Positions 54,140 to 63,954 of a DNA stretch of 64,000 bases are shown one piece after another. Position numbers and translations under genes: made by a program. Positions within the stretch are counted from its first letter, which is position 1; the number at the start of each line of letters is the position of its first letter. This stretch comes from Streptomyces naganishii JCM 4654 (GTDB taxonomy: Bacteria > Actinomycetota > Actinomycetes > Streptomycetales > Streptomycetaceae), in assembly GCF_014650575.1 (NCBI RefSeq), contig NZ_BMVF01000001.1, positions 186,001 to 250,000 of the forward strand, read 5' to 3'. Below the pieces are notes generated by a model, which had not been told where the DNA came from, did not search any database, and was given only the letters and a program-made list of their open reading frames with translations.

Positions 54140-54314
54140 GCCCCGCACCCTACCCCATCCACCGCCGCGCACGGGGCCCCGCCCGCTTCGCCCGTACGCA
54201 CCACACGACGGTTTCCGCCGCCCGCGCCGGGTGGAAGGAGGGCGTCCGTCACCCCGCGCCGGTCCCGCTTCGGCGGACGGCGGCGCACGCCCGCGCCCGA
54301 CCGAGGAGTACACC

Positions 54315-55544
54315 ATGTCCGCACCACGACCGTCCCGACCGCGGCGAGCCGTGCGCGCGCTCACCGCTCTCGCCGCCGGCACGGCCCTGACCGCGGGCGC
54401 GGCCCCGGGCGCCGGCTCGCCGGCCGCCGCCCGCACCGCGGCCGACGGCGCCACCAAGGCCGTCGCCTACCGCGGCCACACCTTCACCGTCCCCGCCGAC
54501 TGGCAGGTCGTCGACCTCGACCGCGATCCCACGGCCTGCGTGCGCTTCGACCGGCACGCCGTCTACCTCGGCACCCCCGGCGACCGGCAGGACTGCCCGG
54601 CCCGGGCCGTCGGGCGCACCGAGTCGCTGTGGGTGCGGCCCGCCGCCATGCCCACCAAGAGCGCGGTGACGGAGAACCGTACCGACCACGTCTACCGGGC
54701 CACCGTGGACGGGATCGCCGTGACCGCCGCCTACGGCGCCGACCGCGACGGCATCCGGCGGGTCCTGGACAGCGCCGGACTGCCCGTGGCCGCCGCCCGG
54801 ACCGAGAAGCCCGCCGTGGCCGCCGCCGCGCTCACCGTCCCCGCCGTCGCCACCACCCACCAGGGCAAGGGCTTCGACGCCTGCACCGCGCCCGGCCAGA
54901 CCTCGATGAGCACCTGGAGGAGCGCCTCGCCGTACGCGGCCATCGGCATCTACATCGGCGGCGTCAACCGCGCCTGCTCCCAGGAGAAGCTGACCGCCCA
55001 GTGGGTGCAGACCCAGTACGCGGCCGGCTGGCGCTTCTTCCCGCTCTACGTCGGCCCCCAGTCGAGCACCAGCAGCTGCGGGAGCGCCTGCGCCCCCATC
55101 ACCGACCCGGCGCCCCAGGGCAGGGCCGCCGCCGAGGACGCCGCCGCGCAGGCCGGCGCGCTCGGGCTCGGCAAGGGCACGGTGATCTACAACGACCTCG
55201 AGGCATACGACCGCGGCGCCGACACCACCGCCGAGGTGCTCGGCTACCTCAAGGCCTGGACCGGCCGGCTGCACGAGCTGGGCTACCGCTCCGGCGCCTA
55301 CGGCAGCGTCTCCTCCCTCGTCGCCGACCTCGTGGCCAACGCCACGAAGACCACCCTGCCCGACGTGATCCACTTCGCCCGCTGGAACGACGAGGACACC
55401 ACCGCCGACCCCACCCTGCCGGCCGCCCTGTGGTCCGACCACCAGCGCATCCACCAGTACGCGGGGAACAGGAAGGAGACCTGGGGCGGGGTGACCATCA
55501 ACGTCGACCGCAATCAGCTCGACGTCGGCGCCGGTACCTCCTGA
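54315..55544 (+). CDS. Secreted DUF1906 (glycoside-hydrolase-like) protein
   Basis: A 409-residue exported protein: signal peptide about 1-42 (RRAVRALTALAAGTALTAGAAPGAG). The N-terminal region (about 50-160) is of unknown fold. The DUF1906 domain (about 190-405) is TIM-barrel-like: KGFDACTAPGQTSMSTW, AIGIYIGGVNR, FFPLYVGPQ, GTVIYNDLEAYDR with the presumed catalytic acids, GYRSGAYGSV and WSDHQRIHQYAG. It may act on peptidoglycan or polysaccharide. ATG with GAGGAG 6 nt upstream. Confidence 0.9.
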   Translation: MSAPRPSRPRRAVRALTALAAGTALTAGAAPGAGSPAAARTAADGATKAVAYRGHTFTVPADWQVVDLDRDPTACVRFDRHAVYLGTPGDRQDCPARAVGRTESLWVRPAAMPTKSAVTENRTDHVYRATVDGIAVTAAYGADRDGIRRVLDSAGLPVAAARTEKPAVAAAALTVPAVATTHQGKGFDACTAPGQTSMSTWRSASPYAAIGIYIGGVNRACSQEKLTAQWVQTQYAAGWRFFPLYVGPQSSTSSCGSACAPITDPAPQGRAAAEDAAAQAGALGLGKGTVIYNDLEAYDRGADTTAEVLGYLKAWTGRLHELGYRSGAYGSVSSLVADLVANATKTTLPDVIHFARWNDEDTTADPTLPAALWSDHQRIHQYAGNRKETWGGVTINVDRNQLDVGAGTS

Positions 55545-55611
55545 CGGACGGTCCGTCTCATTTGATGGGCAGATGGATGGACGTCCCGGGCGACCCCGTA
55601 ATGTTGAGGAG

Positions 55612-56964
55612 GTGACCGTGAACGCTAAGACCAGCGCGAGCGCTGGCAACACCTGGCGAAACCTGCCCGCGGCGCAGCAGCCCGAGTACCCCGACCCCGA
55701 GGCTCTGCGCGCAGCGATCGCGGACCTCGAGTCGTATCCGCCGCTCGTCTTCGCGGGCGAGTGCGACCAGCTGCGCGCCCGGATGGCGGCCGTCGCCAGG
55801 GGAGAGGCGTTCCTCCTCCAGGGCGGCGACTGCGCCGAGGCGTTCGACGCGGTGTCCGCCGACCACATCCGCAACAAGCTCAAGACCCTGCTCCAGATGG
55901 GCGCCGTGCTGACGTACGCCGCCTCGGTGCCGGTGGTCAAGGTCGGCCGGATCGCCGGCCAGTACTCCAAGCCGCGCTCCAAGCCCACCGAGACCCGCGA
56001 CGGCGTGACGCTGCCCACCTACCGGGGCGACTCCGTCAACGGCTTCGACTTCACCGAGGCCGCGCGCGTGCCCGACCCGGAGCGGCTGAAGCGGATGTAC
56101 CACGCCTCCGCCTCCACGCTGAACCTGGTGCGCGCCTTCACCACCGGCGGCTACGCCGACCTGCGCCAGGTGCACGCCTGGAACCAGGACTTCGTGAAGT
56201 CCTCCCCCTCCGGCCAGCGCTACGAGCAGCTCGCCCGCGAGATCGACAGCGCGCTCAACTTCATGCGGGCCTGCGGCACGGACCCGGAGGAGTTCAAGAC
56301 CGTCGAGTTCTACTCCTCGCACGAGGCGCTGCTGCTCGACTACGAGTCCGCCCTCACCCGGGTCGACTCGCGCACCGGGCAGCTCTACGACGTCTCGGCG
56401 CACATGGTGTGGATCGGTGAGCGCACCCGGCAGCTCGACCACGCGCACGTCGAGTTCGCGTCGAGGATCCGCAACCCGATCGGCATCAAGCTCGGCCCGT
56501 CCACGACGGCCGAGGAGGCGCTGCAGTACATCGACCGCCTCGACCCCGACCGCGAGCCGGGCCGGCTGACGTTCATCGTCCGCATGGGCGCCGACAAGAT
56601 CCGCGACAAGCTCCCCGAGCTGGTCGAGAAGGTCACCGCCTCCGGCGCCACCGTGGCCTGGGTGACCGACCCGATGCACGGCAACACCTTCGAGGCGGCC
56701 TCCGGTCACAAGACCCGCCGCTTCGACGACGTGCTCGACGAGGTCAAGGGCTTCTTCGAGGTCCACAAGGGCCTCGGCACCCACCCCGGCGGCATCCACG
56801 TGGAGCTCACCGGCGACGACGTCACCGAGTGCGTGGGCGGCGGCGACGAGATCTTCGTCGACGACCTGCACCAGCGCTACGAGACGGCCTGCGACCCGCG
56901 GCTGAACCGCAGCCAGTCGCTGGACCTGGCGTTCCTCGTCGCGGAGATGTACCGGGACCAGTAG
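55612..56964 (+). CDS. aroH: Class II 3-deoxy-D-arabino-heptulosonate 7-phosphate synthase
   Basis: A 450-residue plant-type DAHP synthase joining PEP and erythrose 4-phosphate, the first shikimate-pathway step. Motifs: FLLQGGDCAEAF, KVGRIAGQYSKPRS, VWIGERTRQLDHAHVEF, IKLGPS, WVTDPMHGNT and GGIHVELTGDDVTEC. Two starts compete. TAATGT (55599-55604) ends 7 nt before GTG 55612 (leaderless MTVNAKT), while a strong AGGAGGT would suit GTG 55618. I chose 55612. It feeds chorismate to the nearby trpEG. Confidence 0.95.
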   Translation: MTVNAKTSASAGNTWRNLPAAQQPEYPDPEALRAAIADLESYPPLVFAGECDQLRARMAAVARGEAFLLQGGDCAEAFDAVSADHIRNKLKTLLQMGAVLTYAASVPVVKVGRIAGQYSKPRSKPTETRDGVTLPTYRGDSVNGFDFTEAARVPDPERLKRMYHASASTLNLVRAFTTGGYADLRQVHAWNQDFVKSSPSGQRYEQLAREIDSALNFMRACGTDPEEFKTVEFYSSHEALLLDYESALTRVDSRTGQLYDVSAHMVWIGERTRQLDHAHVEFASRIRNPIGIKLGPSTTAEEALQYIDRLDPDREPGRLTFIVRMGADKIRDKLPELVEKVTASGATVAWVTDPMHGNTFEAASGHKTRRFDDVLDEVKGFFEVHKGLGTHPGGIHVELTGDDVTECVGGGDEIFVDDLHQRYETACDPRLNRSQSLDLAFLVAEMYRDQ

Positions 56965-57035
56965 GACGCGTCGCCTGGGGCGCGGATCACACCGGATCCG
57001 CGCCCCTCGCGCTTTTGCGATCCCCGCGGGACGAG

Positions 57036-57054
57036 TAAGGTTAGGTTTGCCTCA
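57036..57054 (+). promoter_or_regulatory. Iron box (IdeR/DmdR type) upstream of bfd
   Basis: TAAGGTTAGGTTTGCCTCA matches the 19-bp actinobacterial iron-box consensus TTAGGTTAGGCTAACCTAA at 14 positions, with the left half nearly perfect. It lies 52 nt upstream of the bfd start, in promoter position, so Fe2+-loaded IdeR/DmdR should repress bfd. Confidence 0.7.
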
Positions 57055-57106
57055 CCGAAAAGTCGGGGCGGCGCCACTGAACCGATCCCGGTGGGAGGTG
57101 AACCGC

Positions 57107-57349
57107 GTGTTCGTCTGCAGTTGCTTCGGCGTCACCGAGCAGCAGGTCAAGGAGCACGCGGCGGGCGGCGCCCGCACCCCGCGCCAGATCGCCTCCGCCT
57201 GCAAGGCGGGCACCGACTGCGGCTCCTGCGTACGCCGCATCCAGGCGCTCCTCGGGCGGGGCGCCTGCCCCCGCCACGAACTCGCCGGCCAGGACGGCCC
57301 GGTGCCCGCCGGGCTCGACGAGGCGGGCGGCCTCCCCGAAGCCGCCTAG
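57107..57349 (+). CDS. bfd: Bacterioferritin-associated ferredoxin ([2Fe-2S])
   Basis: An 80-residue BFD-like protein with cysteines in VCSCFGVTE and CKAGTDCGSCVRRI, the ligand set for a [2Fe-2S] cluster. It donates electrons to bacterioferritin for iron release. The GTG at 57107 has GGGAGGT 7 nt upstream; the GTG at 57098 is too close to it. Under an iron box and convergent with bfr, whose stop is 7 nt away. Confidence 0.92.
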   Translation: MFVCSCFGVTEQQVKEHAAGGARTPRQIASACKAGTDCGSCVRRIQALLGRGACPRHELAGQDGPVPAGLDEAGGLPEAA

Positions 57350-57356
57350 GGGCGGC

Positions 57357-57836
57357 TCAGGTCTCCGGCTGCTCGATCACCTGGGCGAGGTAGAGCGCCT
57401 CGCCGAGCTTGTCCAACAGCTCCAGCTGGGTGTCCAGGTAGTCGATGTGGTGCTCCTCGTCGGCGAGGATGTCCTCGAAGATGTTGGCCGACGTGATGTC
57501 GCCCTTGTCGCGCATCACCTTGATCCCGCGCCGCAGCCGGTCGATGGCCTCGACCTCGATCTGCCGGTCCGCCTCGAACATCTCCTTGACCGTCTGGCCC
57601 ACCCGCACGTGGAACAGCCGCTGGTAGTTGGGCAGGCCCTCGAGGAACAGGATCCGGTCCGTGAGCACCTCGGCGTGCTTCATCTCGTCGAACGACTCGT
57701 GCCGGGTGTACTTCGCGAGCTTGTACCAGCCGTTGTTCTCCTGCATCTTCGCGTGCAGGAAGTACTGGTTGATCGCGGTCAGCTCACCGGTGAGCTGCTC
57801 GTTGAGGAATTCGATGACCTCGGGGTCGCCCTGCAT
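57357..57836 (-). CDS. bfr: Bacterioferritin
   Basis: A 159-residue heme-containing ferritin forming a 24-mer iron store. Ferroxidase residues lie in LTGELTAINQYFLHAKM, ESFDEMKHAE and DILADEEHHIDYL; the Met in DEMKHA is the heme ligand. ATG with GAAGGAG 8 nt upstream. No iron box was noticed in its own promoter region (57837-57995). Partner of bfd. Confidence 0.97.
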   Translation of the reverse strand: MQGDPEVIEFLNEQLTGELTAINQYFLHAKMQENNGWYKLAKYTRHESFDEMKHAEVLTDRILFLEGLPNYQRLFHVRVGQTVKEMFEADRQIEVEAIDRLRRGIKVMRDKGDITSANIFEDILADEEHHIDYLDTQLELLDKLGEALYLAQVIEQPET

Positions 57837-57995
57837 CGCAGAGGCTCCTTCCGCGCGGGAGGGGGGACTGGCAGGCTGCGCCGCATGATTTCACCGGCGC
57901 GCACACCCGTCCAGTAAGTTCACACTTAGTACGAGTTGCCCGAATCGATCCCCGGCTGGTCATGTGCACCCCCTCCCGTCTGTCAGGATGGAGGC

Positions 57996-58652
57996 ATGGG
58001 TCAGCCGGTGGAAGGCGCGTCCGGGGACGCGCCGGGAACAGTGTCGTCAGGAGCGGCACGGCCGGATCTCCCGCCGGGACAGCGGCTCCAGCGGGGCTGG
58101 CCGGTCACCCACTACGGGCCCGTGCCGAAGTTCCGGCCCGAACGCTGGGAGTTCCGGGTCTTCGGCGCCACCGCCGACGGCGAGAAGCACTGCTGGACCC
58201 ACGAGGAGCTCACCGCCCTGCCGTACACCACGGTCGTGGCCGACCTGCACTGCGTCACGAAGTTCAGCATGGTCGGCGCCGAGTGGGGCGGCGTCCCCGC
58301 CCGCACCATCCTGGACATCGCCCCGCCGGCGCCGAACGTCACCCATGTGATGGTCTGGGCCGAGTACGGCTTCAGCTCCAACCTCCGTCTCGCCGACTTC
58401 GCCTCCGAGCGCGCCCTGTTCGCCACCCACAAGGACGGCGAGCTGCTCACGGCCGAGCACGGCTTTCCGCTGCGCCTGATCGTGCCCCACCTGTACGCCT
58501 GGAAGGGGCCGAAGTGGGTGCGCGGGGTGGAGTACATGACCGCCGACCGCCGCGGTTTCTGGGAGGAGCGCGGCTACCACAACATCGGCGACCCCTGGAA
58601 GGAACAGCGCTATTCCTATCAGGAGGAACCGGGGGACGGCCCCGAGCTCTGA
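57996..58652 (+). CDS. Sulfite-oxidase-fold molybdopterin protein (YedY/SUOX-like)
   Basis: A 218-residue protein with the SUOX fold: GWPVTHYGPVPKF, VVADLHCVTKFSMVGAEWGGVP with the molybdenum-ligating Cys, HVMVWAEYGFSSNL, and PLRLIVPHLYAWKGPKWVRGVE. No signal peptide, so it is probably cytoplasmic. Substrate unknown. CAGGAT (57984-57989) ends 6 nt before the ATG, and a GGAGG is only 1 nt away, so a leaderless start is plausible. Confidence 0.9.
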   Translation: MGQPVEGASGDAPGTVSSGAARPDLPPGQRLQRGWPVTHYGPVPKFRPERWEFRVFGATADGEKHCWTHEELTALPYTTVVADLHCVTKFSMVGAEWGGVPARTILDIAPPAPNVTHVMVWAEYGFSSNLRLADFASERALFATHKDGELLTAEHGFPLRLIVPHLYAWKGPKWVRGVEYMTADRRGFWEERGYHNIGDPWKEQRYSYQEEPGDGPEL

Positions 58653-58677
58653 CCCGCGGGCGGCCGCGCGCGCCCGC

Positions 58678-59559
58678 TCAGGCGTCCCTGAGCTTCTTCA
58701 GGCGCTCCACGTCCGCCGCGTGGCCCTCCTTGCCGCCGGGGGTCTCGATGACCAGCGGGACTCCCTCGGTGGCGGGGTGGGTCATCAGCTCGCGGAAGGC
58801 GTCCTCTCCGATGTGACCGGCGCCGATGTTCGCGTGCCGGTCCTTGTGGGCGCCGGCCACGTCCTTGGAGTCGTTGGCGTGGATCAGCCTCAGCCGGCCC
58901 GGGCCGACCGTCTCCACCAGCTCGTCCAGTGTGCGGTGCGCGCCGCCGGGTCCGGCCAGGTCGTGCCCGGCCGCGAAGACGTGGCAGGTGTCCAGGCAGA
59001 CGCCCAGCATCGGATGGGCGTCCAGCGCCTCGAAGTACGGGCCGAAGTCCCAGGTGCGCGAGCACAGGGAGGAGCCCTGGCCCGCGGTGGACTCCAGCAG
59101 GAGGTACGGGTCGTCGTCGTGGGTGAGCTCGTCGAGCAGCGGCAGCATCCGCTCCCGCACCTGCCGCAGCGCCACGGCACGGTCCCGTCCGCCGGTCGCG
59201 CTGCCCGTGTGCACGACCACGCCCAGGGCGCCGATCCCGCGTGCCCGCCGCAGCGAGTGCCGCAGCGACTCCACGGACCGCTCCACGGTCGCCTCGGTGT
59301 GCGAGCCGAAGTTGATCAGGTACGGCGCGTGGACGTACGCCGGTATCGACTCCTCGGCGCAGGCCGTGCGGAACGCCTCGTCCTGCCGTGGACTGCCGGC
59401 GGGCGTGGCCCACCCGCGCGGGTTGGCGACGAACACCTGCACGGTCTCCGCGCCCAGCTCACGGGCGTAGGAGAGTCCCACGGTGTGCAGTCCTCCGGCG
59501 ACGGGCACATGGCTGCCGACGGGGTTGCGCACACGGCCGGGCGAGGGCACGGAGGACAC
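58678..59559 (-). CDS. nfo: Endonuclease IV (AP endonuclease)
   Basis: A 293-residue zinc-dependent AP endonuclease for base-excision repair. Metal-ligand motifs are all visible: VHAPYLINFG, VVHTGSATG, LLLESTAGQG, CLDTCHVFAAGHD, IHANDSKD, DRHANIGAGHIG and VIETPGG. GTG start with GGAG 6 nt upstream. It starts 12 nt after the stop of the PASTA kinase gene, so it is probably co-transcribed with it. Confidence 0.94.
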   Translation of the reverse strand: MSSVPSPGRVRNPVGSHVPVAGGLHTVGLSYARELGAETVQVFVANPRGWATPAGSPRQDEAFRTACAEESIPAYVHAPYLINFGSHTEATVERSVESLRHSLRRARGIGALGVVVHTGSATGGRDRAVALRQVRERMLPLLDELTHDDDPYLLLESTAGQGSSLCSRTWDFGPYFEALDAHPMLGVCLDTCHVFAAGHDLAGPGGAHRTLDELVETVGPGRLRLIHANDSKDVAGAHKDRHANIGAGHIGEDAFRELMTHPATEGVPLVIETPGGKEGHAADVERLKKLRDA

Positions 59560-59571
59560 GGCGCGCTCCTC

Positions 59572-61545
59572 TCAGCGGATCGTGATGGTGACGGTCGAGC
59601 CCTTCGGGGCCTTGTCGCCGCCCCGCACCGACTGCTTCTTGACCGTGTCGCCGAACAGTCCGAGCAGACCGCGGTCCTCCTCGACCTTGAAGCCGGCGTC
59701 CTGGAGGGCCTTCTTGGCGTCGTCGACGCTGTCCCCGGTCACGTCCGGCACCTCCACCATCTCCGGGCCCTTGGACAGGGTCAGCGTCACCGTGTCGCCC
59801 TCGGCGGCCCGGCTGTCGCCCGCCGGGGTCTGCCGGGCGACCTGGCCCTTGTCGAACTCGGAGTTCACCTGCTCGGAGGAGACCGTCACCTTCAGGCCCG
59901 CGTCCTGGAGGTCCGACTTCGCCTGGTCGAGGTCCTCCCCGGTGACGTCCGGCACGTCCACGGGGCGGCCCTTGCTGACAGTGAGCGCGATCGCGCTGCC
60001 CGCGTGCCGCGATGTGCCCGAGGGCGGGTCGGTGTCGATCACGGATCCCTTGTCGACGTCCGCGCTGAAGGCACGGTTCACCATGCCCGGCTCGAGCCCG
60101 GCCTTCTTCAGCAGGTCCCGCGCCTGGTCCAGCGGGCGCCCCTGGAGGTCGGGCACCTTCACCGTCTCGGGGCCGTCGGAGATCGTCAGCGTCACGGAGT
60201 CGTTGCTGCGGATGCGGGCGCCCGCCGTGGGGTCGGTGCCGATGACCGTGCCGCGCGCGACCGTGTCGCTGTAGGCGTGCTTGACACCCTTTACCTCCAG
60301 GCCCGCCGCCCGGAGCCGGTCGCGGGCCTGCGCCTCGGTCTTCGCCAGCAGCGGCGGGACCTTGGTGAACTGACCCGAATTGATGTACCAGACGCCTCCG
60401 CCGAGCCCCAGCACCAGCAGCACGGCGGCGACGAGCGTGAGAAGGCCGCGGCGGGGCCGCCGGTCCGGCCGCCGGGGTGCGGCACCGGGCGCGGGCGCGA
60501 CCTCCAGGCGGCTGGTCCGGTCGAGGGGGTCCCCGGCGGGCCCGGCGTACGGCGCGTGCGCCCGGGACCGCTCGTCCTCCGGCTCGTTCACCGGCAGCGG
60601 GCGGGGCATCGTCAGCGCGCGCGGGATGACGCTCGTACGGTCGTCGGCGTTGTCGTGCTCCGCGGTCAGGGCCTGCGGGGGCACCGCGTCCAGCTGGTCC
60701 GGGCCGAGCGCAGCGCGGGCCTCGCGGGTCAGCGCGAGCAGCGCCACCGCGTCCTGCGGGCGCACGTCCGGGGTGCGGGCGGTGGCCTGGGCGACCAGGT
60801 CGTCCAGTTCGAAGGCGAGGCCCGGCACGGCCGCCGAGGGCGGCGGCACGTCCTCGTGCAGGTGCTGGTAGAGCACCTGGGCCGGGTTCTCGCCCTGGTG
60901 CGGCTTGCCGCCGGTCAGCATCTCGTACAGCACGACCCCGCACGCGTACACGTCGACCCGGGGATCGGCGGTGCCGTGCTCGATCTGCTCGGGCGCGAGG
61001 TAGGAGACGGTGCCGAGGACCGCGCCGGTGGTGCTCGTCACCGTGTCCACGGCCCGCACCAGTCCGAAGTCGGCCACCTTGACCCGGCCGTCATCCCCTA
61101 TCAGGACGTTCTCCGGCTTCATGTCGCGGTGGACGAAACCCGCGCGGTGCGCGGCGCCGAGCGCGGCGAGCACCGGCTCCAGGATGTCCAGCGCGGCCCG
61201 CGGCTGGAGCGCCCCGCGCTCGCGCAGCACGTCGCGCAGGGTGCACCCGGAGACGTACTCCATGGCCAGGTAGACGTACGACCCGTCGGCGCCCTGGTCG
61301 AAGACCTGCACGACGTTCGGGTGGTCCAGGCGGGCGGCCGACTTGGCCTCCCTTATGAACCGCTCGACGAAGGAGCCGTCGGCCGCGAGCGCCGGGTGCA
61401 TCACCTTGAGCGCGAGCACGCGGTCCAGGCGGGTGTCCAGGGCCCGGTAGACCGTGGCCATCCCGCCGACCGCGATGCGCGCGTCCACGCGGTAGCGGCC
61501 GTCGAGCACGCGCCCGACGAGCGGGTCCTGAAGGGTCGTATCCAC
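59572..61545 (-). CDS. Ser/Thr protein kinase with four PASTA domains (PknB-like)
   Basis: A 657-residue transmembrane kinase. Kinase domain about 17-280: GGMATVYRA, ALKVMHPAL (ATP Lys), HRDMKPENVL, VADFGLV. A juxtamembrane Pro/Arg-rich linker precedes one transmembrane helix (about 373-395, LLTLVAAVLLVLGLGGGVWYI). Four extracytoplasmic PASTA repeats follow (PPLLAKTEAQARDRL..., VPDLQGRPLDQAR..., VPDVTGEDLDQAK..., VPDVTGDSVDDAK...), which sense peptidoglycan fragments. TAGACT (61558-61553, minus strand) ends 7 nt before the GTG: leaderless candidate. First of an operon with nfo. Confidence 0.96.
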   Translation of the reverse strand: MDTTLQDPLVGRVLDGRYRVDARIAVGGMATVYRALDTRLDRVLALKVMHPALAADGSFVERFIREAKSAARLDHPNVVQVFDQGADGSYVYLAMEYVSGCTLRDVLRERGALQPRAALDILEPVLAALGAAHRAGFVHRDMKPENVLIGDDGRVKVADFGLVRAVDTVTSTTGAVLGTVSYLAPEQIEHGTADPRVDVYACGVVLYEMLTGGKPHQGENPAQVLYQHLHEDVPPPSAAVPGLAFELDDLVAQATARTPDVRPQDAVALLALTREARAALGPDQLDAVPPQALTAEHDNADDRTSVIPRALTMPRPLPVNEPEDERSRAHAPYAGPAGDPLDRTSRLEVAPAPGAAPRRPDRRPRRGLLTLVAAVLLVLGLGGGVWYINSGQFTKVPPLLAKTEAQARDRLRAAGLEVKGVKHAYSDTVARGTVIGTDPTAGARIRSNDSVTLTISDGPETVKVPDLQGRPLDQARDLLKKAGLEPGMVNRAFSADVDKGSVIDTDPPSGTSRHAGSAIALTVSKGRPVDVPDVTGEDLDQAKSDLQDAGLKVTVSSEQVNSEFDKGQVARQTPAGDSRAAEGDTVTLTLSKGPEMVEVPDVTGDSVDDAKKALQDAGFKVEEDRGLLGLFGDTVKKQSVRGGDKAPKGSTVTITIR

Positions 61546-61668
61546 GCAGGCGAGTCTACGAGCAGCCGCCGACAGGCACGCCTTCCGGCCAGGATCGCCC
61601 CGCGACTGCAGCCGACCTGTGACGCTTCCCGCCCCCGCCGCGCACGGCACCGCCCGCGGGGCCGCGAC

Positions 61669-62466
<798 letters not shown>

Positions 62467-62667
62467 TCAGCCTCCTTGGACGGCGGTCAGCACTTCCACA
62501 CGGTCGCCCTCGGCGAGGACCGTGGCGGACCACCGCCCGCGCGGGACGACGGTCTCGTTGAGCGCGGCGGCCACCCCGGAGGGCGCCGCCGTCAGGGCGC
62601 GCACGACGGCGTCGAGAGCGGTGCCGGGCGCGACGCGGCGCGGCTCACCGTTGACGGAGATGTTCAC
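62467..62667 (-). CDS. thiS: Sulfur carrier protein ThiS
   Basis: A 66-residue ubiquitin-fold carrier starting MNISVNGEPRRVAPG and ending in the required Gly-Gly, the site of thiocarboxylate formation. GTG start overlapping the thiO stop (GTGA). Confidence 0.95.
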   Translation of the reverse strand: MNISVNGEPRRVAPGTALDAVVRALTAAPSGVAAALNETVVPRGRWSATVLAEGDRVEVLTAVQGG

Positions 62668-63830
62668 GCGGGCTGCTCCGAGAGGGCGGCGGCGCGAAAG
62701 CGCCGGGGGGTGAAGGGGCGGGCCACGTCGGGCAGCTCGCCGGTGGTCAGCACCTGCGCCATCGCGTCCCCGGTGACCGGTGCGAGCAGCACCCCGTTGC
62801 GGAAGTGGCCGGTGGCCAGCAGCAGCCCCTCCAGCGCGGCCGGGCCGAGCAGCGGCGCGTTGTCCGGGGAGCCGGGCCGCAGTCCCGCGCGGGTCTCCGT
62901 CAGCGGCAGCTCGGTGATCCCGGGCACCAGTTCGTGCGCGTCCCGCAGCAGCTCGTACACCCCGCCCGCGGTCACCGTGGTGTCCCAGCCCAGCTCCTCG
63001 CTGGTGGCCCCGACGACCAGCTCGCCGTCCAGGCGCGGCACCAGGTAGACGTGGCTGCCGCGCACCACGGCCCGCACGGTGCGGCTCAGGAAGGGCGCGT
63101 ACCGGCGGGGCACGCTCAGCCGCAGCACCTGGCCCTTCACCGGCCGCACCGGCGGCAGCGCCTCGTCCGGCACGCCCGCCAGGCGCCCGCTGAGACTGCC
63201 GGCGGCCAGCACCACCTGCCCGGCCGAGGACGCCGTGCCGTCGCGCAGCACACAGCCCGTGGCCCGGCCGGCGGTGACCGTCAGCCGCTCGGCCCACTCC
63301 CGGTGGAAGACCACCCCCGCGCGCTCGCAGGCGGCCACCAGGGCGGCCGCGAGCCGGCGCGGGTCGATCTGGTGGTCGCCGTCCACCCGCAGCCCGCCGC
63401 GCACCCCCGGCGCGAGCATCGGCTCCAGGCGCCGGCACTCCCGCCCCGACAGCCACTCGGACTCCAGCCCCGACTCCCGCTGGAAGGCGTGCAGTTCACG
63501 CAGGTGGGCCCGGTCGTCGGTGTCCAGCGCCACGGCGAGCGTGCCGCAGCGGCGGTAGCCGAGGCCGTGACCGGTCAGCTCGGTCAGCTCGGCGGCGAAG
63601 TCCGGGTAGCGGGCGGCCGAGGCGAGGTTCAGACCGAGCAGCGTCTGCTCGCCGTAGTGCAGTTCGGTGACCGCCGCGAGCATCCCGGCCGCCACCTGCG
63701 CGGCCCCGCCGCCCGGCTCGGGGTCCGCCACGGTCACGGACAGTCCGCGCTGCGCCGCGCGCCAGGCCGTCACCAGCCCGATGATCCCGCCCCCGACGAC
63801 GAGGACGTCTGACGTACGTGAAGACGACAT
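62664..63830 (-). CDS. thiO: Glycine oxidase ThiO
   Basis: A 388-residue FAD oxidase giving dehydroglycine for thiazole formation. N-terminal VLVVGGGIIGLVTAWRAAQRG (FAD), VAAGMLAAVTE, and C-terminal TRAGLRPGSPDNAPLLG and ATGHFRNGVLLAP. ATG with GGAGGGG about 10 nt upstream, inside the 3' flank of the TPP riboswitch, so ligand binding could hide the ribosome-binding site. Confidence 0.95.
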   Translation of the reverse strand: MSSSRTSDVLVVGGGIIGLVTAWRAAQRGLSVTVADPEPGGGAAQVAAGMLAAVTELHYGEQTLLGLNLASAARYPDFAAELTELTGHGLGYRRCGTLAVALDTDDRAHLRELHAFQRESGLESEWLSGRECRRLEPMLAPGVRGGLRVDGDHQIDPRRLAAALVAACERAGVVFHREWAERLTVTAGRATGCVLRDGTASSAGQVVLAAGSLSGRLAGVPDEALPPVRPVKGQVLRLSVPRRYAPFLSRTVRAVVRGSHVYLVPRLDGELVVGATSEELGWDTTVTAGGVYELLRDAHELVPGITELPLTETRAGLRPGSPDNAPLLGPAALEGLLLATGHFRNGVLLAPVTGDAMAQVLTTGELPDVARPFTPRRFRAAALSEQPA

Positions 63831-63842
63831 GGGCGTCCAGCC

Positions 63843-63932
63843 CCTCCCTTCGCCGGCATGACCCGGATCAGGTTCGTACGGTCGGAGGCCGCCAGCCTCC
63901 CTCTCAGCCCGGTGCGTCCGGGCTCCCGCGAG
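63843..63932 (-). ncRNA. TPP (thi-box) riboswitch
   Basis: On the minus strand: GGGAGCCCGG, GGGCTGAGAGGGAGG and ACCTGATCCGGGTCATGCCGGCGAAGGGA, interrupted by a variable P3 stem. CTGAGAG and CCTGATC-GGGT-AT-CCGGCGAAGGGA are the conserved TPP-binding elements. It lies directly before thiO. Confidence 0.95.
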
Positions 63933-63948
63933 TGCTTGTACGGTGGCC

Positions 63949-63954
63949 ACCCTA
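63949..63954 (-). promoter_or_regulatory. -10 box of the thi operon
   Basis: TAGGGT on the minus strand, 17 nt upstream of the riboswitch. The remaining 46 nt to the window end hold no recognisable gene. Confidence 0.5.
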
